Positions 26,176 through 36,624 of a DNA stretch of 64,000 nt are shown here, one piece after another (within the stretch, counting starts at the first letter, position 1; the number at the start of each line of letters is the position of its first letter). This DNA is from Variovorax sp. OK212. Its GTDB lineage: Bacteria > Pseudomonadota > Gammaproteobacteria > Burkholderiales > Burkholderiaceae_C. The notes below the pieces were generated by a model. It saw nothing but the letters and a program-made list of their open reading frames with translations, was not told the origin of the DNA and did not search any database. The translations under genes were made by a program, and so were the position numbers. The DNA is taken from the NCBI RefSeq assembly GCF_900112425.1, contig NZ_FOLP01000009.1, forward strand, positions 186,001-250,000. Reading direction: 5' to 3'.

Positions 26176-27845
26176 GCGCGGGGCTCCTGGCGGGCAAGGT
26201 GGATGTTTCGCGAGCGCGCGGTGGCGAACTGCAGTCCCACGACCCGCCCGTTCTTGCGCTCCACGTTGAGAACCGATTTGCCCAGCTGGGACAGCACCGG
26301 GTCGACCGAGGCGAGCGTCATCACGTCGTCCGACAGCGGCGTCAGCACGCACGCGTGCTGGCCGTGGCGACCCTGCACCGTGAGCAGCAGCTTGCCGTCC
26401 ACCAGCGCCATCCGCGCGGTGGCATCGAGGTCGGGGCTGGTGTAGTCGCCGCACAGCTGTTCGGCGAGCGACGCGGCGTCGGGCGCGGTCTCGGGCAGGC
26501 GCTCGAAGCGGTGCGGCTGGCCGCCTTCGTGCAGCACGAGTGCGTCGGGTGCGCGTTGCGGATCGATGTCGGCGGTGGCCAGCACGAGGTCGTTCGTCGG
26601 CAGGTCCTGCAGGCCCAGCCACAGCTTGCCGTCGCCCTGGTTCATGGGCTTCGCCTCGCCGGCCTGCCACGACATCGCCAGCTTGCCGGCCACGTCCGCA
26701 AAGCCCAGCAGGCAGCCCGTGGCGGGTGCGTGGTAGCGCTGGCCCGGCAGCGCGGGGAAGGCGCTGGCCAGCGGGCGCGTTTCGGGCGGCGCGAGCGCGT
26801 CGCCCAGCAGCAGCTCGATCACCTTGAGGGCCAGCGCCCCCGGCGACACGGGCGCGCCGTTCACCATGGCGATGATGTCCAGCCCGTGGCTGGGCACGCT
26901 GATCATCTGCGACTGCGCGCCGAGCACGGCGCCCGCGTGGTGGACGATCTCGACGCCGCGGTACGGGTGGCGCGCCAGCCCGAAGCCGTAGTTCACCGTG
27001 GAGCCCGACGACAGCGTGGTGGGCGCCGACAGCAGGGCCCAGCTCTTCGCGCTGCCCACGATCTTTTCGCTGCCGTGCATGTGCGCGAGCCAGCGCAGCA
27101 TGTCGTCCGCCGTCGACACCAGCGAGCCGCCGCCGTCGAGTTCGCACGGGTACAGGCCGCGCCGCCAGCCGCCGCCGGGCGCGGGCATGTACAGGCCGGC
27201 CATGCCGGGAACGATGTCGAGGTCGGTCTGCACCGACGAGGTGTCGTCCATGCCCAGCGGGCCGAAGAGGCGCGCCTTCAGGAAGTCGTTGAAGCTCTGG
27301 CCGCTCACGCGCTCGACGATCTTCGCCAGCAGGAAGTAGCCGCCGTTGCTGTAGACCATGTGCGTGCCGGGCTCGAAGTTCAGCGCGCTCTGGCGCGCCA
27401 TGGCCGGCAGGCCCGGGCCGGGCAACGTGAACGTGAGGCCGTGCGCAATGGCCCACAGCTCGTCGTGGCCGCGCCAGCCGCTGGTGTGCGTGAGCAGGTG
27501 GCGCAGCGTGGGGCCGTTGGCGCTCAGCTGGGGCAGCTCGGGCAGGTATTTCTGCACCGCGTCTTCCACATCGAGCAGGCCGTCTTCGGCCAGCAGCAGC
27601 ACGGCCATCGCCGTGAAGTGCTTGCTGGTGGAGGCGATGCGCATGCGCGTGGTCGGCGCGAGGGCCACGCCCATCTCCAGGCTGGCCATGCCGACGGCGC
27701 GGCGGTACAGCAGGCGGCCGTGCCGCGCGATGCCCAGCACCAGGCCGGGCGCGTCGCTGCGGTTGAGGGGCGCCACCAGCGCGTCGATGGCGGCCAGCGC
27801 GCAAGCGGTGTCAGGAAGAGAGGTTGAAGGGTGTGGTTGTGACAT
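26172..27845 (-). CDS. Beta-lactamase-family serine hydrolase (MlrB / D-aminopeptidase type)
   Basis: The 557-residue protein has a class C beta-lactamase/penicillin-binding fold (about 20-365) with SxxK (Ser72, STSK), YxN (YSN at 165-167) and a late His-x-Gly (HHAG), followed by a C-terminal lipocalin-like domain (about 370-557). This architecture resembles D-aminopeptidase and esterase EstB relatives; MlrB of microcystin degraders is in the same superfamily. It has no obvious signal peptide. Acting on D-amino-acid peptides, amides or esters is the best guess given the neighbouring MlrC and D-amino-acid enzyme genes. Confidence 0.82.
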   Translation of the reverse strand: MSQPHPSTSLPDTACALAAIDALVAPLNRSDAPGLVLGIARHGRLLYRRAVGMASLEMGVALAPTTRMRIASTSKHFTAMAVLLLAEDGLLDVEDAVQKYLPELPQLSANGPTLRHLLTHTSGWRGHDELWAIAHGLTFTLPGPGLPAMARQSALNFEPGTHMVYSNGGYFLLAKIVERVSGQSFNDFLKARLFGPLGMDDTSSVQTDLDIVPGMAGLYMPAPGGGWRRGLYPCELDGGGSLVSTADDMLRWLAHMHGSEKIVGSAKSWALLSAPTTLSSGSTVNYGFGLARHPYRGVEIVHHAGAVLGAQSQMISVPSHGLDIIAMVNGAPVSPGALALKVIELLLGDALAPPETRPLASAFPALPGQRYHAPATGCLLGFADVAGKLAMSWQAGEAKPMNQGDGKLWLGLQDLPTNDLVLATADIDPQRAPDALVLHEGGQPHRFERLPETAPDAASLAEQLCGDYTSPDLDATARMALVDGKLLLTVQGRHGQHACVLTPLSDDVMTLASVDPVLSQLGKSVLNVERKNGRVVGLQFATARSRNIHLARQEPRA

Positions 27846-27896
27846 GGAGGAATGACGAACGATGGAAGGGGGGAGCGAAATCTCGAAGAAGCAGGC

Positions 27897-29291
27897 TCAG
27901 TTCGGCTTCGCTTCGCGCATCAGGCGCACGAACGGGCCCTCTGTGGCGCGCAGCACCATGGCGCCCAGGCTGCCGCCGACCAGCGTGGTCGCGACGATGG
28001 ACACCGCCAGGCCGTTGGGCACCGACTTGAGTGCGTCCGACAACATGCCGACCACCAGCGGACCCACCACGCCGAAAGGCAGGCTGGCCATCGTGAGCAT
28101 GGCGATGGTGCGGGCACGCAGGTGCGGCGGCGCCGCGTCCTGCAGCACGTTGGGAAGCAGCACCGCACTGCCGATGAGCGGCACCACCAGCAGCCCCAGC
28201 AGCATGAAGTTGTGGTTGGCCGAACTCGTGAACAGCAGCAGCGTCGACATCAGCGCCGCCGAGAGATTGCCCAGCATGATCAGGCGCAGCGCTGCGGCCG
28301 GCCCCATGCGCGGCTGCACGTAGCGCATCGACAGCACGCCCAGCAGGCCGCCGGCCACCGTGCCGCACAGGAAGGCCAGGCCCATGCCCTGTCCCATCTG
28401 CACCGGCGTGACGCCGTAGGTGCGCGCCGTGACGATCGGCAACCAGGTGCCCAGCGAACTCAGGCCCACGCCGGTCAGGCCCACACCGACCACCAGGCCC
28501 GCGAAGGTGCGCCAGTGCAGGCGCAGGTGCTGGCGCAGTGTCGTGGTGGCCGCCGCGCCGGCGCTCGGAGCGGCCGGTGTGCCGGGCTTTGCTTCCTGTA
28601 CCCCGCCGCGCGGCGTGCGCCGTATCGACAGCACCAGGAACGTCACCGGAATGCCGGCGCAGGCCAGCACGAAAAAGGTGAGGCGCCAGGCTTCGAGCTG
28701 CTGCATCGACACGGGCAGCCAGGGCCGCAGGTCGTTGGTGAGGTGCACGATGGTGCCGCCCAGCAGCGCACCCAGCGCACTGCCGAAAATGGCCGACAGC
28801 GCGAACACCGCATTGGCCAGCACCCGCTGCGCCCGCGGGAACAGGTCGGGGATCATGCTGTTGGTGATGGGCGTGAGGCCCGCCTCTCCCACGCCCAGGC
28901 CGACGGAGGCGACGAAGAGCACGCCGTAGTCCATGGCCGTGCCGCGCATGGCCGTGGCGGCACTCCACAGCACCACGCAGGCGGCGAGCACCACGCGCCG
29001 GTCGTAGCGGTCGCTGAGCCAGCCCAGCGGCAAGGTGGCGATGCCGGTGAAGAGCACGATGCCCGCGCCCTGCAGCAGCCCGAGCTGCGTGTCGGACAGC
29101 GACAGCGTCTGGCGGATCGGCTCCGTCAGCAGCGTGAGGATGACCTTGTCGATCGACCCCAGCACGGTCGCAATGATGAGCACCGCCAGCGCATACCAGG
29201 CGCTGGTGGGCGCCCTGCGGGTCGTTTCCAGGGCCGTGGGGGCGGCCGCATCCAGCGGCATCGGTGCCGCGAACGGTGGGAGGCCCGACAT
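27897..29291 (-). CDS. MFS permease, spinster-like
   Basis: A 464-residue inner-membrane protein with 12 predicted helices and the MFS loop signature GWLSDRYDRR between helices 2 and 3. The first helix (WYALAVLIIATVLGSIDKVI) and DTQLGLLQGAGI are typical of spinster-family MFS proteins. It starts one base after the receptor stop codon, so it is translationally linked to the receptor and should carry the receptor's cargo, or a periplasmic breakdown product, into the cytoplasm. In the mlr clusters an unrelated-subfamily permease (MlrD) has this place. Confidence 0.85.
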   Translation of the reverse strand: MSGLPPFAAPMPLDAAAPTALETTRRAPTSAWYALAVLIIATVLGSIDKVILTLLTEPIRQTLSLSDTQLGLLQGAGIVLFTGIATLPLGWLSDRYDRRVVLAACVVLWSAATAMRGTAMDYGVLFVASVGLGVGEAGLTPITNSMIPDLFPRAQRVLANAVFALSAIFGSALGALLGGTIVHLTNDLRPWLPVSMQQLEAWRLTFFVLACAGIPVTFLVLSIRRTPRGGVQEAKPGTPAAPSAGAAATTTLRQHLRLHWRTFAGLVVGVGLTGVGLSSLGTWLPIVTARTYGVTPVQMGQGMGLAFLCGTVAGGLLGVLSMRYVQPRMGPAAALRLIMLGNLSAALMSTLLLFTSSANHNFMLLGLLVVPLIGSAVLLPNVLQDAAPPHLRARTIAMLTMASLPFGVVGPLVVGMLSDALKSVPNGLAVSIVATTLVGGSLGAMVLRATEGPFVRLMREAKPN

Positions 29292-29292
29292 G

Positions 29293-31821
<2,529 letters not shown>

Positions 31822-31854
31822 GATCTACAGCGTGGTATTTGTTTGGGTACCCAC

Positions 31855-31884
31855 TGAGACGAATGCCCCGTCACATTCCGGTAA
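31855..31884 (-). promoter_or_regulatory. ECF (FecI-type) promoter of the receptor operon
   Basis: On the minus strand: TTACCGGAA (31884-31876), 13 bases, TCGTCTCA (31862-31855). The -10 box is 33 bases before the receptor ATG. The same two boxes with the same spacing occur before fecI and before the stand-alone STN gene and nowhere else noticed in the window. The -35 contains GGAA and the -10 contains CGTC, as is usual for ECF sigma factors. It begins four bases after the fecR stop codon. Confidence 0.8.
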
Positions 31885-31888
31885 TAAG

Positions 31889-32935
31889 CTAGTTTGAAAT
31901 TCTTATTTCGTTGCCGTTGTCCTGCACCGCAAGGCCGAAGCCCTGCTTGAGCAACGCCACGAAGCCGCCCATGTTGTTCGCATCGAAGCTGCCGCCGATG
32001 CGGATGCGCGCGACGGCCGCGTCGGCGATCACCAGCTTGTGCGTGTTGTAGCGGTTGAACTGCGTGGCCGCGTCGCCCAGCGTGGTCTGGTCGAACACCA
32101 GCTTCCCCTGGCGCCAGCTGAGCTCGTCGTCGATCTGCTTGGGCGCCTTCGGCACCACCAGCACGTTGCCCGCGTTGGCCACTGCCGCCTGGTTGCGCGT
32201 GAGGAGGGTGGGCGCAACGGCCTTGCTGCTTTTTTCGTCCTGGGCCGATGCGATCTGCACGCGGCCTTCCTCCACCACCACGTTCACCTGGTCGCCCTGG
32301 CGCCGCACCACGAAGCGCGTGCCCAGCACGGTGATGCGGCGGTCGCCGGCGATCACCACGAAGGGATGCTTCTTGTCGTGCGCGATGTCGAAGTAGGCCT
32401 CGCCGTCTTCCAGCCACACCTTGCGCCCGCTGCCGTTCACCAGGGTGCGCAGGTGCGTGGCGGTGTTCAGCGTGAGCACGGAGCCGTCGGCCAGCGCGAC
32501 CTGCTGGCGCGCGCCCACCGCGGTGGCGTAGCTCTCGCTCTGCCAGTCCTGCGTGTAGCGCCAGCCCAGCCAGCTGAAGCCGGCAGCCGCCAGCAGCATG
32601 CCGGCCGCGATGCGTTGCGCGGAGAAGCGCGGCAGCCAGCGGGCGCCGGTTGCCTGCGGCGACGGGCCGGCCGCGGGCGCACGCACGGGCAGGGGAATGA
32701 GCGATGCCTCGGGCGCCGGTGCCGGTGCCGGCGCGGGTACCGGCGGTGCGCGCAGCGCGCCCAGCCGGTCGCTGCGCTGCCACACGCTCTCCAGGCGCAG
32801 CCAGGCGATGCGGTGCGCGATCGACTCGGCGATCCAGCCGTCCAGCTGTTGCTGGTCGGTGTCGCTCCAGTGGCCGCTGTCGCGGCGTGCCAGCCAGTCG
32901 GCGGCGGCGGATTCGATGCGTTCGGCTTCCGTCAT
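31889..32935 (-). CDS. fecR: FecR-family anti-sigma/sigma-regulator
   Basis: The 348-residue protein has the cytoplasmic N-terminal sigma-binding region (about 3-55; ESAAADWLARRDSG), a Pro/Ala linker, one membrane helix (about 118-135; IAAGMLLAAAGFSWLGW) and a periplasmic FecR domain (about 145-348; VALADGSVLTLNTATHLR, VVEEGRVQIAS) with an STN-like end (VLLKQGFGLAVQDNGNEI). It should sense the loaded receptor through the receptor's STN domain and control FecI. ATG 32935 overlaps the fecI stop as ATGA. Confidence 0.9.
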   Translation of the reverse strand: MTEAERIESAAADWLARRDSGHWSDTDQQQLDGWIAESIAHRIAWLRLESVWQRSDRLGALRAPPVPAPAPAPAPEASLIPLPVRAPAAGPSPQATGARWLPRFSAQRIAAGMLLAAAGFSWLGWRYTQDWQSESYATAVGARQQVALADGSVLTLNTATHLRTLVNGSGRKVWLEDGEAYFDIAHDKKHPFVVIAGDRRITVLGTRFVVRRQGDQVNVVVEEGRVQIASAQDEKSSKAVAPTLLTRNQAAVANAGNVLVVPKAPKQIDDELSWRQGKLVFDQTTLGDAATQFNRYNTHKLVIADAAVARIRIGGSFDANNMGGFVALLKQGFGLAVQDNGNEIRISN

Positions 32936-33504
32936 GGTGAGAGCCTCTTGTCGTTCTGTGCCCGGCCGAAGGCCTTGGTGTCCAGCTGCACGCCGCTGGA
33001 AAGCATGGCATCTGCCAGGGCCCGTACGCCGCGCGACACCTGCCGCTCGACCGTGTCTTCGGTGATGCCCAGTTGCGTGGCCACCTCGCGCTGCGAGAGG
33101 CCGTCGATCTTGCGCATTTCCACCACGCGGCGGCACTTGGAGGGCAGCGCGTCCAGCGCCGATTGAAGCAGCCGCAGCTCACCGCGGCCGGCGGCATGGC
33201 GCTCGGGGGTGAGCTCGTCGGCCGAGAAATCGAGCGCGTCGAGGTCGGCAATGATCTCGATGGACACGATCTGGGCCCGCCGTGCCCGGTCGATCAGCAG
33301 GTTGCGGGCGGTGGCGAAGACAAAAGGCTTGACCAGCTCGGGGAGGGCCTTGGCGGCCGATTCATAGATACGCACGTAAACGTCCTGGCGCAGGTCGGGA
33401 ATTTCGGCGTCGTCACGCCAGTTGCGCCGAAGAAACCGCGTGAGCGCGGCCTCCATGGGAAGCACTTCCCTGACGAACCAGGTGTCCAAGTCACTGAGAA
33501 CCAA
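32932..33504 (-). CDS. fecI: FecI-family ECF RNA polymerase sigma factor
   Basis: A 190-residue sigma-70 ECF factor with region 2 (about 15-80; IPDLRQDVYVRIYE, VFATARNLLIDRARR) and region 4 (about 120-170; LDALPSKCRRVVEMRKIDGLSQREVA, HTH TEDTVERQVSRGV). The preferred start is TTG 33504, preceded by AGGAG with a 7-base spacer; the frame is open further upstream but that part overlaps the promoter found at 33568-33597. It is probably autoregulated, since that promoter matches the ones of its presumed target genes. Confidence 0.9.
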   Translation of the reverse strand: MVLSDLDTWFVREVLPMEAALTRFLRRNWRDDAEIPDLRQDVYVRIYESAAKALPELVKPFVFATARNLLIDRARRAQIVSIEIIADLDALDFSADELTPERHAAGRGELRLLQSALDALPSKCRRVVEMRKIDGLSQREVATQLGITEDTVERQVSRGVRALADAMLSSGVQLDTKAFGRAQNDKRLSP

Positions 33505-33567
33505 AAGAGCGCTCCTGCGAGTGGCGGGGTGGGGTGGCGACGGGCCGCCGGGATTGGCGACAGACAG

Positions 33568-33597
33568 TGAGACGAACGGCCGCGCAATTTCCGGTAA
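33568..33597 (-). promoter_or_regulatory. ECF promoter of fecI
   Basis: Minus-strand TTACCGGAA (33597-33589), 13 bases, TCGTCTCA (33575-33568), identical in both boxes and spacing to the receptor promoter. It lies 63 bases before the TTG start of fecI, giving a positive autoregulatory loop. Confidence 0.8.
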
Positions 33598-33645
33598 CGC
33601 GCGGTGCAAATACCTGCGGGCCGCCGCCGAAATGCGGCGCGGCCG

Positions 33646-33675
33646 TTACCGGAATCCGTGGTCTGGCTCGTCTCA
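33646..33675 (+). promoter_or_regulatory. ECF promoter of the stand-alone STN gene
   Basis: Plus-strand TTACCGGAA (33646-33654), 13 bases, TCGTCTCA (33668-33675). It is divergent from the fecI promoter, with 48 bases between the two -35 boxes, and 42 bases before the ATG of the STN gene. Confidence 0.8.
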
Positions 33676-33717
33676 CACAGGTCACAAGAAAAATCAGATC
33701 GCGGGAAGCACATCCAA

Positions 33718-34077
33718 ATGAATCGAAGCCGGAGGCAGAGTCCCTCCCTCTCCACGCAGTCCAGCCGACACCTCGCCCTGGCCCTTGCGGTCTCCGGCGT
33801 CCTGATGGCGGGCCCGTCATGGAGCCTCACGCTGACCCGCGAGTTTGACGTGGGCAGCGGCGCGCTCAAGCCCGCGCTGGACGCCTACATCGCGCAGTCG
33901 GGCGTGCAGCTCATCTACAAGGTGGAGGACGTCATGGAACTGTCGACGCGGGGTGTCAGGGGCAAGGCCACGCCCGACGCGGCGCTGGAACGGTTGCTGG
34001 AGGGGACCCGGCTGCGCATCCGCCGTGGCCAGGACGGGGCGATGGTGCTGATCGCGCCGGTGGACAAGAAGCCCTGA
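33718..34077 (+). CDS. Stand-alone secretin/TonB short N-terminal (STN) domain protein
   Basis: This 119-residue protein has a signal peptide (about 1-37; HLALALAVSGVLMAGPSWS) and a single STN domain with nothing after it (FDVGSGALKPALDAYIAQSG, VQLIYKVEDVMELSTRG, ALERLLEGT). The domain is clearly the same type as the N-terminal domain of the receptor in this locus (LDAYVAQGG and VQLIYKVDDV there). It would be a free periplasmic domain able to meet FecR. It is driven by the same ECF promoter as fecI and the receptor. A GGGAAG at 33703-33708 serves as ribosome binding site. A role as decoy, co-inducer or feedback regulator is inference. Confidence 0.82.
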   Translation: MNRSRRQSPSLSTQSSRHLALALAVSGVLMAGPSWSLTLTREFDVGSGALKPALDAYIAQSGVQLIYKVEDVMELSTRGVRGKATPDAALERLLEGTRLRIRRGQDGAMVLIAPVDKKP

Positions 34078-34203
34078 AAGCGTCGCCCGATTGAGCGCGG
34101 TTGAGCGTTGTTGCACGCTGTCGAAGTCCCGGCAGAACTTGTAGAGTCGAGCCCGCACCCGGCCGGATGCCCACATTCCGGCCGGCATGAAGGAGAAATG
34201 ACG

Positions 34204-34554
34204 ATGCCGGAGCACCGGATCTTCGCGATGCCGTTCGCCAAGGTGTACCCGCTGTACGTCAAGAAGGCGGAACGCAAGAATCGCACGAAGGAAGAAGTCG
34301 ACCAGGTCATCTGCTGGCTCACCGGCTACGACCTGGCGGGAATGCAGCGGCAGATCGAACAGGAGAACGACTTCCGGACCTTCTTCGCTCAGGCCCCGGC
34401 CCTGCATCCGAACGTCGGCCTGATCAAGGGCGTCGTGTGCGGCGTTCGCGTCGAGGAAGTCGACGACCCGCTGATGCGGAAGATCCGCTACATGGACAAG
34501 CTGGTGGACGAGCTTGCCAAGGGAAAGGCGCTCGAGAAGATCCTGCGGAAGTAG
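34204..34554 (+). CDS. DUF2200-family protein, 116 aa
   Basis: A small soluble protein (begins MPEHRIFAMPFAKVYPLYVK, with KNRTKEEVDQVICWLTGYD) that fills the DUF2200 family from end to end. The function of the family is unknown. AAGGAGAA at 34190-34197 is 6-8 bases before ATG 34204; an in-frame ATG at 34198 is too close to it. It lies downstream of the STN gene on the same strand but 126 bases away, and probably has its own promoter. Confidence 0.8.
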   Translation: MPEHRIFAMPFAKVYPLYVKKAERKNRTKEEVDQVICWLTGYDLAGMQRQIEQENDFRTFFAQAPALHPNVGLIKGVVCGVRVEEVDDPLMRKIRYMDKLVDELAKGKALEKILRK

Positions 34555-34804
34555 CACGCGCGTTGGGCCTGTCGATTCGGTCGTGCGCTGGCGCTTCCAG
34601 GCAAGGGGCAGGGGTTGCCTCATCCGTGGCCGCCTGAGCGACGGCTTCGAGAACGAGCGATTCTGCTTCGGCGTGGAAAGCGACCGAAGGACATGCGCTG
34701 GGTTGCGGAATCGGGCCTTCTTGCGGCGTCCTTCGTCAAGCAGCAAACGGCAATATCGACATGGGCGCTGAACGCCCGCGCCGCCTGCCGGCGAAGCAGG
34801 GTGC
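34555..34804. other. Intergenic stretch between convergent genes
   Basis: No gene, repeat or clear terminator is visible in these 250 bases between the DUF2200 gene and the end of a convergent LysR gene. Short frames here have no ribosome binding site and unusual composition for coding DNA. Confidence 0.4.
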
Positions 34805-35722
34805 CTAAGACTGGCGGTTAGGTTGGGCGAAGTTCATGGCCGATGCCTGCAACTCGTTCAGGAACCGCCGCGCGGCGATGGACAGCGTCGCCTTCTGCCG
34901 CCGGATCACGTGGATGCGATGGACCGTGGTGCCGATGTCGGCAATGGCGCACGCCTTGAGCCCCCATTCCTGCGCGATGCGGGCCGCGTAGCCGGGCAAC
35001 ACGACCACGCCCGCGCCTGCACGCACCAGCCCAAGCGCGGCCGTGAGTGTGCCGACCTCGATCGCGCTGGGCAGCGCGATGCCCTGGCGGGCCACGATGT
35101 CGTCGATGGTCCGCCGCACCGTGTACACGTTGCGCAGGCTGATGTGCTCGCAGCGGGCGAGCGTTTTCCACGGGACCTTCTTCTTTCCGGCGATCGGGTG
35201 GTCGGCGCGAACCACGGCGAACATCGAATCCTCGAACGCGACCTGGGTGTCTGCGCCGGCGATCTGGTGGTCGACCGCGCCAAGGCCGAAGTCGACCCGC
35301 CCGGCCAGGACGCTCGCGACGGTCTCGTCGGTCGAGAGTTCATGCAGGTCGAACTGCACGCCGGGGTAGCGCGCGCGGTAGTCGGCAATCAACGGGGCCA
35401 GCAGGCCGTAGACCATCATGGGCGATGCTGCAATGCCGACCCGCCCGCGCTGCAGGTCGGCCAGCTCGGCCACGCTGCGCGCCGCCGAGCGCATGGTCGC
35501 GATGATCTCCTCCGCGAAGGGATGGAACTCGAAGGCCTCCGCATTGGGCTGCACGCGCCGCGTGGTGCGGTCGAACAGCGCGAACCCCAGCTGCGCCTCG
35601 AGTTCGGCGACCACCTTGCTCACGGCCGACTGCGTCATGTGGCGCTGGGTGGCGGCCGCGGTGAAGCTGCGCGTGTCGAACAGTGCCAGGAAAACCTCGA
35701 GCTGCCGAATGGTGATATTCAT
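34805..35722 (-). CDS. LysR-family regulator divergent from the enoyl-CoA hydratase operon
   Basis: A 305-residue LysR protein: winged helix at about 3-63 (TIRQLEVFLALFDTRSFTAA, MTQSAVSKVVAELE), hinge, and substrate domain (GRVGIAASPMMVYGLLAP onwards). It is transcribed away from the enoyl-CoA hydratase, Bug and CoA-transferase genes, with 96 bases between the starts, so it most probably controls that catabolic operon in response to its substrate or a CoA ester. Confidence 0.88.
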   Translation of the reverse strand: MNITIRQLEVFLALFDTRSFTAAATQRHMTQSAVSKVVAELEAQLGFALFDRTTRRVQPNAEAFEFHPFAEEIIATMRSAARSVAELADLQRGRVGIAASPMMVYGLLAPLIADYRARYPGVQFDLHELSTDETVASVLAGRVDFGLGAVDHQIAGADTQVAFEDSMFAVVRADHPIAGKKKVPWKTLARCEHISLRNVYTVRRTIDDIVARQGIALPSAIEVGTLTAALGLVRAGAGVVVLPGYAARIAQEWGLKACAIADIGTTVHRIHVIRRQKATLSIAARRFLNELQASAMNFAQPNRQS

Positions 35723-35739
35723 TCCAATAGGGACTTGGT

Positions 35740-35751
35740 TTATTCGAATAA
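35740..35751. promoter_or_regulatory. Palindrome in the LysR/enoyl-CoA hydratase divergent region
   Basis: TTATTCGAATAA is a perfect 12-base palindrome in an AT-rich patch, flanked by two copies of ATTCCA (about 35721 and 35752). It is a candidate LysR binding site; the position between divergent starts is the main support. Confidence 0.45.
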
Positions 35752-35818
35752 TTCCATTGTTGCATCAATGACCGCTGCCTACCATCGGGCGCAATCTCAC
35801 AACCGACCTGCCCGTGCC

Positions 35819-36598
35819 ATGGAAATTTCCACCGAATCCCGCCCTCGCTGCCACGTCGATGTCGATGCCGAAGGCGTCGCCAGCGTGCAGTTCGACAACG
35901 GCCGCCTCAACCTGCTGACCGCCGAGGCCGCCGCCATCTACACCGAGACGCTGCACGAGCTCCAGTGGCGCGACGACATCCGCCTGCTGATCCTGCGCGG
36001 GCGCCCCACGGCCTTCGTGGGCGGAGCAGACATCAAGTTCCTCAAGGACGCGAAGCACCGCGACATCGACGCCTACATCAAGGGCGTCTTCGCGCTGTGC
36101 GAGCAACTGCGCGCCTTGCCGTTCCCGACCATGTCCGTGGTCTCGGGCTACTGCCTGGGCGCCGGCATGGAGGTCGCGACCGTGTGCGATATCAAGATCG
36201 CGGCGAAAGACGCGCGATTCGGCATGCCCGAGGTCAAGCTCGGCGTGCCTTCGGTCATTCACGGCGCGTTGCTGCCGGGCCTTATCGGCTGGGGCCGCAC
36301 GCGGGACCTGCTGCTGTCGGGCCGGATGATCGATGCCGAAAAGGCTTGCGACTGGGGCCTCATCACCGCAACCGTGCCCGCCGAATCGCTCGAGGACGAG
36401 GTTGGCACGTGGCGGCACGAACTGCTTTCGGGCGCACCGCAGGCCCTGCGCAACCAGAAGGCGCTGATCCGCAGCTGGGAACGCATGCCCACGCAGGACG
36501 CCATTGCCGTCGGCGTCGAGGCGCTGGTGCGGGCCTATGACACGAGCGAGCCCAAGGACTACATCGAGGCTTTCCTGCGCGCGAGAAAGCGCGCCTGA
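35819..36598 (+). CDS. Enoyl-CoA hydratase/isomerase family protein
   Basis: The 259-residue crotonase-fold protein has the oxyanion-hole motifs TAFVGGADIKFL (about 62-73) and YCLGAGMEVATVCD (about 108-121) and the FGMPEVKLGVPS segment carrying one likely catalytic Glu. It could hydrate or isomerise an enoyl-CoA. An ATG at 35768 would add 17 residues; ATG 35819 is preferred because the protein then has normal length. It is first in an operon with a Bug binding protein and a class III CoA-transferase: uptake of an acid, CoA activation and then hydration. Confidence 0.87.
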   Translation: MEISTESRPRCHVDVDAEGVASVQFDNGRLNLLTAEAAAIYTETLHELQWRDDIRLLILRGRPTAFVGGADIKFLKDAKHRDIDAYIKGVFALCEQLRALPFPTMSVVSGYCLGAGMEVATVCDIKIAAKDARFGMPEVKLGVPSVIHGALLPGLIGWGRTRDLLLSGRMIDAEKACDWGLITATVPAESLEDEVGTWRHELLSGAPQALRNQKALIRSWERMPTQDAIAVGVEALVRAYDTSEPKDYIEAFLRARKRA

Positions 36599-36624
36599 AG
36601 ACACCGGCAAGGAGACATGCACAC

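Noticed and set aside
33505..33609. An upstream ATG start for fecI giving 35 more residues
   Set aside because: The extra codons overlap the ECF promoter of fecI itself, and TTG 33504 has a well-placed AGGAG.
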